A stretch of 9,992 nt of DNA from Clostridium sp. UBA5530 (GCA_002423705.1 DINW01000027.1:62807-72798); one strand, 5' to 3'; counted from the first letter of the stretch, positions 1-5,600 are shown. Notes: generated from the sequence alone by a model not told the origin. Program-made: numbers and translations.

Positions 1-55
1 CTATTAATTGATATTTTAATGAAGAGCTTCCACAGTTGATAACTAAAATTTTCAT
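1..55 (-). CDS. ackA: Acetate kinase, N-terminal fragment (cut by window edge)
   Basis: Only the first 18 codons are present; they read MKILVINCGSSSLKYQLI. This is the characteristic N-terminus of acetate kinase, carrying the N-C-G-S-S-S-L-K phosphate-binding stretch of the ASKHA fold. The enzyme converts acetyl phosphate and ADP to acetate and ATP, the energy-yielding last step of the cytoplasmic acetate pathway. The ATG is set by an AAGGAG ribosome binding site at 65-70, nine bases upstream. It lies 60 bases after the stop of pta on the same strand with no hairpin between them, so the two are almost certainly co-transcribed, as in many Clostridia. The rest of the gene lies to the left of the window. 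Confidence 0.93.
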   Translation of the reverse strand, partial: MKILVINCGSSSLKYQLI

Positions 56-115
56 ATTTTTGTTCTCCTTCCATAAATGCTTCATTTTTGTTTTGAAATA
101 AAACTATTATAAGAC

Positions 116-1117
116 TTATTTTTGAGCTTGTGCTTGAACTGCCGTTAATGCCACAACACTAACTATATCTTCAGCACTACATCCTCTAGATAAGTCATTA
201 ATTGGTTTTGCAAAGCCTTGACATATAGGTCCTATTGCCTCTGCCTTAGCAAATCTTTGTACTAACTTATAGCCTATATTACCTGACTGTAAATCTGGGA
301 ATATAAGTACATTAGCATGGCCTGCTACTTTAGAGGTAGGTGCCTTCTGTTTAGCTACTTTCTCTACTATAGCCGCGTCTAATTGAAGTTCTCCATCTAT
401 ATTTAAATCTGGTCTTAACTCTTTGGCAATGTCAGTTGCCTTTCTTACTTTTTCAACTAGTTCGTGATCTGCACTTCCCATAGTTGAAAAGGAAAGCATA
501 GCAACCTTTGGTTCTATTTTACATAAGCTTTTTGCTGTTTCTGCTGTAGAAATAGCTATGGAAGCTAATTGTTCTGCTGTTGGATTAGGATTAACAGCAC
601 AATCAGAAAACACTAAAAGCCCATCTTCTCCATATTCACAATTAGGTATCAGCATTATAAAAAAGCTAGATACTACTGAAGCTCCCTTTGCAGTCTTTAT
701 TATTTGAAGTCCCGGTCTTAATAAATCTCCTGTGGTATGTATTGCTCCAGATACCATACCATCAGCGTCACCAAGTTTAACCATCATAGTTCCATAATAA
801 AGGGGATCCCTTACTATTTTTGCTGCCTTTTCCATAGTCATCCCTTTATTTTTTCTTATTTCATAGAACTCACTGATATACCTATCAATGGATGGAGAAA
901 CCTCTGGATCGATGATTTCTATTCCATCTATGTTTACATCTAGTGCTGTAGCCCTTTTTCTTATATTTTCCTCACTACCAACTAGAATAACCTTAGCTAA
1001 TCCTTCTTTTCTTACTTTCTCTGCTGCTACTAAGGTTCTATCTTCTTCACCTTCAGGAAGCACTATAGTTTTTATATCATTTTTAGCGGCTTCCCATATT
1101 TTTTTCATAAGCTCCAT
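116..1117 (-). CDS. pta: Phosphate acetyltransferase (phosphotransacetylase)
   Basis: The 333-residue protein interconverts acetyl-CoA plus phosphate with acetyl phosphate plus CoA, feeding the following acetate kinase. Its length is that of the short, single-domain Pta class. Visible family signatures are LPEGEEDR near 20-27, SFSTMGSA at 209-216, DGELQLDAAI at 241-250, and the IFPDLQSGNIGYKLVQR block at 272-288. By eye, Arg88, Arg134, Cys160, Ser310 and Arg311 line up with CoA-binding and catalytic residues known from the Methanosarcina thermophila enzyme. The frame stays open upstream, giving a possible 358-residue form. I chose the ATG at 1117 because an AAAGGAG site lies 8 bases before it, whereas the in-frame ATG at 1123 sits only 2 bases from that site. 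A sigma-A-type promoter overlaps the upstream extension, so the extension is probably not translated. Confidence 0.96.
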   Translation of the reverse strand: MELMKKIWEAAKNDIKTIVLPEGEEDRTLVAAEKVRKEGLAKVILVGSEENIRKRATALDVNIDGIEIIDPEVSPSIDRYISEFYEIRKNKGMTMEKAAKIVRDPLYYGTMMVKLGDADGMVSGAIHTTGDLLRPGLQIIKTAKGASVVSSFFIMLIPNCEYGEDGLLVFSDCAVNPNPTAEQLASIAISTAETAKSLCKIEPKVAMLSFSTMGSADHELVEKVRKATDIAKELRPDLNIDGELQLDAAIVEKVAKQKAPTSKVAGHANVLIFPDLQSGNIGYKLVQRFAKAEAIGPICQGFAKPINDLSRGCSAEDIVSVVALTAVQAQAQK

Positions 1118-1159
1118 GTTCATTACTCCTTTCAATGAATTGTAGGCTGTCTCTATATA

Positions 1160-1189
1160 ATAATACTCCTTAGCTACTGTACTTTTCAA
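1160..1189 (-). promoter_or_regulatory. Probable sigma-A promoter of pta-ackA
   Basis: On the minus strand a TTGAAA -35 box (1184-1189) is followed by an 18-base spacer and a TATTAT -10 box (1160-1165). Transcription would begin near 1153, leaving a leader of about 36 bases that contains the pta ribosome binding site. The assignment is from consensus match and position only. The region is AT-rich, so chance matches are possible. Confidence 0.5.
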
Positions 1190-1238
1190 CAAAAAATAAT
1201 AAATTCTTTCTTCTTTAAAGATTTTATTATTTTAAAAA

Positions 1239-1289
1239 TTTTCTAAATAATTTAATATATAGTATATATATTTTAAATATTTTAGAAAA
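1239..1289. repeat. Long imperfect AT-only inverted repeat in the divergent pta/tmcAL spacer
   Basis: The ends TTTTCTAAA (1239-1247) and TTTAGAAAA (1281-1289) are perfect complements. Inside them ATTTAA-type and ATATA-type segments continue to pair (1251-1255 with 1273-1277, 1256-1260 with 1266-1270), giving roughly 20 paired positions with small bulges around a loop near 1261-1265. Both flanking genes point away, so it is unlikely to be a terminator. It could be an operator, an AT-rich promoter-activating region, or simply low-complexity sequence. Confidence 0.4.
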
Positions 1290-1299
1290 GAATTATACT
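1271..1299 (+). promoter_or_regulatory. Weak candidate promoter of tmcAL
   Basis: A good -10 box TATACT at 1294-1299 lies 38 bases before the tmcAL start. The sequence at the proper -35 distance (TTTTAA, 1271-1276, 17-base spacer) matches poorly and lies within the right arm of the inverted repeat. The site is supported mainly by the -10 box and by the need for a promoter in this divergent spacer. Confidence 0.3.
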
Positions 1300-1337
1300 A
1301 TACAAATATAAAGAAAAACTTTAAGGAGACATATAAC

Positions 1338-2555
1338 ATGAAAATTTCCGGAATAATATGCGAATATAACCCTTTCCATAATGGTCATATGCACCATATA
1401 AACCTTACAAAATCTGCTACCAACAGTGATGGTATTGTAGGAATCATGAGTGGTAACTTTGCCCAAAGAGGCATTCCTACTTTAATAGACAAATGGACTA
1501 GAACCAGAATGGCCCTAGAAGGAGGAGTTGATCTAGTAATAGAATTACCAGCTATCTTCGCTTTATCCTCTGCTGAATTTTTTGCTAAAGGTTCTGTAGA
1601 ACTTTTAGACAGCCTAGGTGTTGTAGATTATTTGTCCTTTGGTTCAGAAATTGGGGATTTAAAGGATTTAATACTCATAGCTGAAATACTATGTGAAGAA
1701 CCAGCTAAATTCAAATCACTTTTAAAGGATTATCTTGCTAAAGGCTTGCCCTTTGCTAAAAGTCGAAGCCTAGCTTTAAAAGATTATTTAGATGTTCAGG
1801 ATTCTTCTAAAGATCTAGAGCTTATTATGAGCTCTCCTAACAATGTTTTAGCCATAGAATATTGTAAAGCTTTAATTAAATTAAATTCATCCATAACTCC
1901 TTTTACTATAAAAAGGCAGGGTAATAACTATAATGATAAGGTACTTAAAGATGGTTTTGCTAGCGCTTCAGCTTTAAGAAATTTTTTAGGTTCTTCTAAA
2001 GATCTTTCTATGATAAAAAAATATTTACCTGATTCAACCTTAGCTATAATGGAAACTTTGAAGGCAGAAGGATACCCCTTTGTTTTTCCTGAAGATATGT
2101 TTCCCTTTATAAAATACAGGCTTTTAACTGACAGCAATAGCCTATGGAAAATTCCTGAGGCATCAGAAGGTTTAGATAGAAAAATATTAAAAGAAATAAC
2201 CCACTGTACTTCTCTTGATGAGCTTATTTCTAATGTAAAAAGCAAAAGGTATACTTACACACGTATAAGTAGGATTCTATGTCAGTACTTTTTAAACTTC
2301 GATTCCTACGATATAGCCTCTCTTAGAAATTCTAAGCCTAGCTATGCAAGAATTTTAGGATTTAATTCTACAGGAGCTACTATATTAAAAAAAATCAAAG
2401 CTAGTGAAAATATATGCCCTCTTACCAAGGCATCTAAATTGCAAAATCCTATGATAAGTTTAGACATAAATGCAACCAAGGCCTATAGTATGATAAACTC
2501 AGCCTTAAGTCCTGTAGAAGACTTTATAAAATCTCCTGTCTTATTATATAAATAA
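1338..2555 (+). CDS. tmcAL: tRNA(Met) cytidine acetate ligase (TmcAL / YlbM family)
   Basis: The 405-residue protein matches the TmcAL family, a bacterial enzyme that activates acetate with ATP as acetyl-AMP and makes N4-acetylcytidine at position 34 of elongator tRNA-Met (established in Bacillus subtilis). The nucleotidyltransferase-like N-terminus shows GIICEYNPFHNGHMHHI (residues 5-21), with the HNGH form of the HxGH nucleotide-binding motif at 14-17. Further conserved blocks are SGNFAQRG (38-45), DLVIELPAIFALSSAE (65-80), SPNNVLAIEYCKAL (166-179), and IKRQGNNYND with ASALRNFL (191-217). Length is normal for the family. The ATG follows an AAGGAG site at 1323-1328 with a 9-base gap. It was formerly annotated as a general 'nucleotidyltransferase'. 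It is divergent from pta-ackA, whose end product acetate is its substrate; any regulatory link is inference. Confidence 0.93.
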   Translation: MKISGIICEYNPFHNGHMHHINLTKSATNSDGIVGIMSGNFAQRGIPTLIDKWTRTRMALEGGVDLVIELPAIFALSSAEFFAKGSVELLDSLGVVDYLSFGSEIGDLKDLILIAEILCEEPAKFKSLLKDYLAKGLPFAKSRSLALKDYLDVQDSSKDLELIMSSPNNVLAIEYCKALIKLNSSITPFTIKRQGNNYNDKVLKDGFASASALRNFLGSSKDLSMIKKYLPDSTLAIMETLKAEGYPFVFPEDMFPFIKYRLLTDSNSLWKIPEASEGLDRKILKEITHCTSLDELISNVKSKRYTYTRISRILCQYFLNFDSYDIASLRNSKPSYARILGFNSTGATILKKIKASENICPLTKASKLQNPMISLDINATKAYSMINSALSPVEDFIKSPVLLYK

Positions 2556-2563
2556 AACTTTTA

Positions 2564-2607
2564 ATAATATGCAACTTAATATTTTCACCATTAAATTTGC
2601 ATATTAT
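2564..2607. terminator. Stable hairpin just after tmcAL, possible terminator
   Basis: An 11-bp perfect stem (ATAATATGCAA at 2564-2574 with TTGCATATTAT at 2597-2607) continues after a small internal loop into a 5-bp stem (2576-2580 with 2590-2594) and a 9-base loop. It begins 8 bases after the tmcAL stop. Neither side has a proper T-run and the stem is mostly AT, so it is a weak intrinsic terminator at best. Its right arm also holds the -35 region of the candidate ylbJ promoter. Confidence 0.4.
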
Positions 2608-2626
2608 AAGAATTATTAAATATAAT
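2599..2626 (+). promoter_or_regulatory. Sigma-E-like promoter upstream of ylbJ
   Basis: GCATATT (2599-2605) fits the KMATATT -35 consensus of the mother-cell sporulation factor sigma-E. After 13 bases comes AATATAAT (2619-2626), which matches 6 of 8 positions of the CATACAMT -10 consensus. The same stretch can be read as a sigma-A promoter: TTGCAT (2597-2602), 18 bases, then a perfect TATAAT (2621-2626). Transcription would start near 2633. ylbJ belongs to the sigma-E regulon in B. subtilis, which favours the first reading. No experiment supports either one. Confidence 0.45.
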
Positions 2627-2639
2627 TTTATAGAAGGTT

Positions 2640-2786
2640 TTATCTGATGTCTACCTACTATTATTTCCCTCCTCTTTAGGATAGAGATAACAGCAGCCAC
2701 GACCCCAGATAAGTTCAATTAATATTCAATTGGAGTTCACAAACTCAAACTGGAACTAAGTTTCACTTGATGGAGGTCTGTGGTCA
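2640..2786 (+). promoter_or_regulatory. Structured leader of ylbJ with sequestered ribosome binding site
   Basis: In the RNA sense of ylbJ, positions 2697-2707 (CCACGACCCCA) pair with 2771-2783 (TGGAGGTCTGTGG), giving 11 base pairs interrupted only by unpaired A2774 and T2779. This buries the whole GGAGG site (2772-2776) of ylbJ. The helix can continue as 2711-2713 with 2766-2768. It encloses three back-to-back hairpins: 2714-2720 with 2728-2734 (one G-U), 2733-2737 with 2742-2746, and 2747-2751 with 2759-2763, leaving almost no single-stranded bases. TTATCTG at 2640-2646 is a perfect complement of CAGATAA at 2706-2712 and would compete with part of the closing helix. I do not recognise a known riboswitch consensus. 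A dispersed intergenic repeat is the main alternative. Confidence 0.45.
2647..2679 (+). CDS. Possible leader peptide MSTYYYFPPL upstream of ylbJ
   Basis: A 10-codon open frame starts with ATG nine bases after GAAGG (2633-2637), a modest ribosome binding site, and ends at TAG. The peptide has three consecutive tyrosines, then Phe-Pro-Pro, a composition that could slow ribosomes. Its two proline codons contain CCTCC (2668-2672), an exact complement of the ylbJ GGAGG site at 2772-2776. Ribosome occupancy could therefore alter folding downstream. A frame this short occurs often by chance, so the call is tentative. Confidence 0.25.
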   Translation: MSTYYYFPPL

Positions 2787-3944
2787 GTGAGTTATATATT
2801 ATATTTTTCATTAGTAACCATAATATTTTTAGTATTTGTTATATGCAAGCATAATAAAATTAATACCTTGATAACATTAGTTTTAACCTTAATAATAATA
2901 TTTTTTATTTTAAATCCTAAAGGAATTATAGCATCCTCTAAAAATGGAGCTATTTTATTTTTTAACTCAGTATTCCCAACTTTATTTCCTTTTTTGGTAG
3001 TTACTGATATATTAATTCAGTATGGTGGTATCAATATATATTCCAAAATTTTTGGGCCCATACTATGTAAGCCCCTTAGACTTCCAAAGGAAAGTAGCCT
3101 TACTTTGATAGTAAGTGCATTATGTGGATATCCCCTAGGTGCTAAATATGCATGTAGCCTTTATGAAGAAAATCAAATTTCTTTTAGTTCCCTAAAAAGG
3201 CTCCTCAATATAGCATCTAACGTAAGCCCTTTATTTATTATGGGAACAATAGCCTCCTCTATGCTGAATATACCTAAGGTTGGATACATTCTTCTTTCAG
3301 TAAGTTATTTATCCTGTTTGGTAATGGCTATTATTCTTCCAGCGGATTCAGCTAATTATAATTCTTGTAATTATAGTAGCATTAACCACAATAAAAGTTT
3401 TGGTGCTGCTTTAAAAGAGGCTTTAGATCGTTCGCTAGGAACTTCTCTTTCCGTTGGAACTTTCATAATAATATTTTCAGTATTTACCTATATCATAGAA
3501 AAATTATCTATTTTTAATAGTTTTATATCTATATTAAGTACAATATTAAATTTACCAAGAGATGCTGTTAAAGGCTTTACCTTCGGATTGCTAGAAATGA
3601 CAAATGGTTGTAACATATTAGCCCATTGTAATATAAGTATGGCTCTTAAAGTATCCTTAATAAGCTTTTTGTGCAGTTTTAGTGGCTTATGCATTATCTT
3701 TCAAGTATACTCTTTTGTATATAAAATAAAAGATATATCTATCTCTAGATATATCTTTAGAAAATTCCTTCAAGGAATTATAAGCTTTATCTTAACCTAT
3801 GTTGCATTATCCTTTATTCCTATAGAAGTACCAGCTTCTAGTATCAGTGCCTATAGAAATTTTTCCTTTATAATTCCGTCAATTGTGCTTATTACCTTAA
3901 CTTTTATTTCTATAAAACTAAAAAATCTACTTCATATTTCTTAG
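2787..3944 (+). CDS. ylbJ: Sporulation integral membrane protein YlbJ
   Basis: The 385-residue, strongly hydrophobic protein has about nine to eleven probable membrane segments, including residues 2-20, 25-43, 52-78, 147-184, 221-240, 286-310, 325-345 and 358-376. It carries YlbJ/nucleoside-transporter-gate hallmarks: SVFPTLFPFLVVTDIL (61-76), ALCGYPLGAK (111-120), NVSPLFIMGTI (145-155), LLEMTNGC (268-275) and CSFSGLCIIFQ (296-306). In Bacillus subtilis ylbJ is expressed in the mother cell under sigma-E and is needed for normal heat-resistant spores; its transported substrate is not something I can infer. It starts with GTG; a GGAGG site at 2772-2776 stands 10 bases upstream but lies in a predicted helix. 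It follows tmcAL on the same strand across a 231-base gap with its own promoter candidate. Its last 18 bases overlap the end of the opposing gene. Confidence 0.9.
   Translation: MSYILYFSLVTIIFLVFVICKHNKINTLITLVLTLIIIFFILNPKGIIASSKNGAILFFNSVFPTLFPFLVVTDILIQYGGINIYSKIFGPILCKPLRLPKESSLTLIVSALCGYPLGAKYACSLYEENQISFSSLKRLLNIASNVSPLFIMGTIASSMLNIPKVGYILLSVSYLSCLVMAIILPADSANYNSCNYSSINHNKSFGAALKEALDRSLGTSLSVGTFIIIFSVFTYIIEKLSIFNSFISILSTILNLPRDAVKGFTFGLLEMTNGCNILAHCNISMALKVSLISFLCSFSGLCIIFQVYSFVYKIKDISISRYIFRKFLQGIISFILTYVALSFIPIEVPASSISAYRNFSFIIPSIVLITLTFISIKLKNLLHIS
3729..3758 (-). terminator. Perfect 13-bp hairpin inside ylbJ, possible terminator for the opposing operon
   Basis: AAAGATATATCTA (3729-3741) and TAGATATATCTTT (3746-3758) are exact complements around the tetraloop TCTC. 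Read on the minus strand, the second arm runs on into TTTTATTTTATA, resembling an AT-rich intrinsic terminator. It lies about 170 bases beyond the stop of the coiled-coil gene, and I see no nearer terminator for that operon. It also encodes residues KDISISRYIF of YlbJ, so part of the pattern may reflect codon choice. Confidence 0.35.
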
Positions 3945-4451
3945 TTCTTTTATGTTTTCTCTTATATCATTTGTTGAATTTATCATATCATCAGATATGG
4001 CTGAAAGATATTCATCCATATCTTTTTTTATTACACCTATAAGTTTCTTTCCTTTTGCTTCTATTTCCCCATCTAATTGACACAATATTTCATCTGCATA
4101 GTCTCTAGCTCCTAATCTTATTATTTTTGCTTCTCTTTGAGCTAAAGCTATAATTTCTTGTCCCTTTACCTTAGATTCCTTTACTATGTCGTGATTATCA
4201 ATTTGCTTCTTTATAAGCTCTTCTGTTTCCTTTTTAACCACTTCATATCTGCTATTAGCCTCTTCTAAAATCCTATCTTTCTCATTCAACACCCATTGGG
4301 CCTTTTTTAGTGCATCAGGCATATAAGAAACCAAATCATCTAAGATTTCCGTAATTTCTTTTTTATCTATAAGAACTTTACCTGACATAGGAACCTTAGG
4401 TGCTGCTTCTATAAGTTCTTGTAGATATTCTATAAGCTCCAATATCTCCAT
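3927..4451 (-). CDS. Conserved coiled-coil protein of the coaD operon (often named 'ATPase' in Clostridia), function unknown
   Basis: The 174-residue protein is almost entirely charged helix. Residues 1-20 form a short helix (MEILELIEYLQELIEAAPKV). Residues 24-46 hold a conserved-looking LIDKKEITEILDDL segment. About 48-112 is a long coiled coil (ALKKAQ...EKDRILEEANSRYE...), and 118-170 are further amphipathic helices. Nothing resembling a Walker A P-loop, signal peptide or membrane segment is visible. The coiled coil resembles peripheral-stalk subunits of ATP synthases (subunit b or V-type H), which probably explains database names such as 'ATPase', but catalysis is not supported. It might be a scaffold or DivIVA/GrpE-like helper; I cannot say. 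The ATG follows an AGGGGG site at 4462-4467 that overlaps the coaD stop, and the gap to coaD is 13 bases, so the two are co-transcribed. Confidence 0.8.
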   Translation of the reverse strand: MEILELIEYLQELIEAAPKVPMSGKVLIDKKEITEILDDLVSYMPDALKKAQWVLNEKDRILEEANSRYEVVKKETEELIKKQIDNHDIVKESKVKGQEIIALAQREAKIIRLGARDYADEILCQLDGEIEAKGKKLIGVIKKDMDEYLSAISDDMINSTNDIRENIKELRNMK

Positions 4452-4464
4452 TTATCTTTTCCCC

Positions 4465-4944
4465 CTAAGTATGTATTTTTTTCATTATACTTGGTATTAT
4501 CTCATCGGGAACTAGTCCCTTTATACAGCCGCCAAACTTTGCCACTTGCTTTACCGCTGAAGAACTTAAATATGAATACTTAGCATTGGTCATCATAAAT
4601 AAGGTTTCTATTGTAGGATCTAATTTATTATTCATCAGTGCCATCTGAAATTCATATTCGAAATCAGAAACAGCCCTAAGACCCTTTATGATTACCTTTG
4701 CCTCTTCTTGTTTCATAAGATTTATTAAAAGCCCATTAAAGCTTCTAACTTTAACGTTTTTATAAGTACTTACAACTCTCTCTATAAGTTCTACTCTTTC
4801 ATCTATAGTAAACAATCCTTCTTTATCTACATTGACTAAAATTCCCACCACCACTTCGTCAAATACCTTAGAAGCTCTTTCTATGATATCTAAATGGCCA
4901 TTAGTGATTGGATCAAAACTTCCTGGATATATTGCCCTGTTCAT
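4465..4944 (-). CDS. coaD: Phosphopantetheine adenylyltransferase
   Basis: This 159-residue enzyme catalyses the fourth step of coenzyme A synthesis, transferring AMP from ATP to 4'-phosphopantetheine to give dephospho-CoA and pyrophosphate; it acts as a hexamer in the cytoplasm. The sequence shows AIYPGSFDPITNGHLDII at the N-terminus with the TNGH nucleotide-binding motif at residues 14-17, KGLRAVSDFEYEFQMA (87-102) with conserved Arg90, and the Tyr-Ser-Tyr-Leu-Ser-Ser-Ser signature (123-129). Length is exactly typical. The frame is open for 36 more codons upstream, but these overlap rsmD. The ATG at 4944 directly precedes the family's conserved N-terminus and has a GGGAGG site six bases upstream, inside the end of rsmD. 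One base separates it from the rsmD stop, indicating translational coupling. Confidence 0.97.
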   Translation of the reverse strand: MNRAIYPGSFDPITNGHLDIIERASKVFDEVVVGILVNVDKEGLFTIDERVELIERVVSTYKNVKVRSFNGLLINLMKQEEAKVIIKGLRAVSDFEYEFQMALMNNKLDPTIETLFMMTNAKYSYLSSSAVKQVAKFGGCIKGLVPDEIIPSIMKKIHT

Positions 4945-4945
4945 T

Positions 4946-5503
4946 TTAATCCTCCCTATGCTTATAAAAGCAAACCGTAGTATTTCCATATTTTCTTTTG
5001 TCTGATAAAACAATCTGAGAACATCCATTAAAAATCTCCTCAATTGTATCAATTTTAGTTACTATAATTCCATCCTTTTTTAACAATCCTAAATCTTGGA
5101 TTTCTTTTATAGCAACAGGAATCATATCCTTTCTATATGGAGGATCAATAAAAATTATATCAAAAACTATACCTTTTTTATTAAAATCCTTTAATGCTAA
5201 ATATGAATCCATGTTTAAACACACACATTGCTCCTGAAAGTTTAATGTGTCTACATTTTGCTTAAGCATTGGAAATGTAGATGGACTTTTATCTATTAAA
5301 TAACATTTTTTAGCACCTCTGCTCACTGCCTCTAAGCCAAGGCTTCCACTTCCTGAAAACATATCCAGAACTATAGAATCCCTGGTATAAAGTTGTATTA
5401 TATTAAACATAGCCTCTTTTACTCTATCTAAAGTGGGTCTCGTTTCAGAGGTAGGTGGTGATAAAAGTTTCCTTCCTCTAGCACTTCCTGAGATAATTCT
5501 CAT
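4946..5503 (-). CDS. rsmD: 16S rRNA (guanine966-N2)-methyltransferase
   Basis: The 185-residue protein is a class I SAM-dependent methyltransferase of the RsmD family, which methylates N2 of G966 (E. coli numbering) of 16S rRNA in the assembled small subunit. It begins with the family-typical MRIISGSARGRKL. Further signatures are TRPTLDRVKEAMFNI (21-35), motif I VLDMFSGSGSLGLEAVSRGA (45-64) for SAM binding, an acidic residue after strand 2 (LIDKS, 69-73), and the catalytic DPPY at 120-123. Length and domain are complete. The ATG has an AAGGAGG site at about 5513-5519 with a nine-base gap. It is the first gene of the rsmD-coaD-coiled-coil set; the rsmD-coaD pairing is widespread in bacteria. 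Confidence 0.95.
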   Translation of the reverse strand: MRIISGSARGRKLLSPPTSETRPTLDRVKEAMFNIIQLYTRDSIVLDMFSGSGSLGLEAVSRGAKKCYLIDKSPSTFPMLKQNVDTLNFQEQCVCLNMDSYLALKDFNKKGIVFDIIFIDPPYRKDMIPVAIKEIQDLGLLKKDGIIVTKIDTIEEIFNGCSQIVLSDKRKYGNTTVCFYKHRED

Positions 5504-5555
5504 TATTTGTGTCCTCCTTTAAGCGTTAAGTTTCCTATAACATTTCAATTTTCTT

Positions 5556-5585
5556 TATATAACATATTACCACATTAGTTTTCAA
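5556..5585 (-). promoter_or_regulatory. Probable promoter of the rsmD-coaD operon
   Basis: On the minus strand TTGAAA (5580-5585) is followed by 18 bases and TATATA (5556-5561); a 17-base spacing gives TTATAT. Transcription would start near 5549, about 46 bases before rsmD. No terminator is visible between recG and rsmD, so read-through from recG probably contributes as well. Confidence 0.45.
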
Positions 5586-5600
5586 TATTAAAGATTTTAA

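Noticed and set aside
737..1145. Plus-strand open frames opposite pta
   Set aside because: They have no ribosome binding sites or recognisable domains, and read as complements of a clear conserved gene.
1118..1192. Upstream extension of pta giving a 358-residue protein
   Set aside because: The ATG at 1117 has the only well-spaced ribosome binding site and matches the usual Pta N-terminus; the extension overlaps the likely promoter.
1928..2245. 105-codon minus-strand frame within tmcAL
   Set aside because: Antisense shadow of a conserved gene; no ribosome binding site or family resemblance.
2668..2673. AGGAGG on the minus strand inside the ylbJ leader, as a ribosome binding site
   Set aside because: No ATG, GTG or TTG stands at a usable distance on that strand.
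2524..2718. 64-codon minus-strand frame across the tmcAL-ylbJ spacer, considered as a small toxin or peptide
   Set aside because: It would need a TTG start without a proper ribosome binding site, runs into the end of tmcAL, and does not resemble known small membrane toxins.
2697..2783. Cloverleaf-like fold of the ylbJ leader as a tRNA gene
   Set aside because: It has a closing helix and three hairpins, but lacks the conserved T-loop, D-loop and anticodon-arm features and the 7-bp acceptor geometry.
3488..3694. 68-codon minus-strand frame within ylbJ
   Set aside because: Antisense shadow of a membrane protein gene; no supporting start signals.
4945..5052. 36-codon N-terminal extension of coaD
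   Set aside because: It lies inside rsmD in another frame, and the conserved CoaD start (MNRAIYPGSFDP) with its ribosome binding site begins at 4944.
5519..5529. TTAAGCGTTAA near-palindrome before rsmD as an operator
   Set aside because: Only four-base arms; too short to distinguish from chance.
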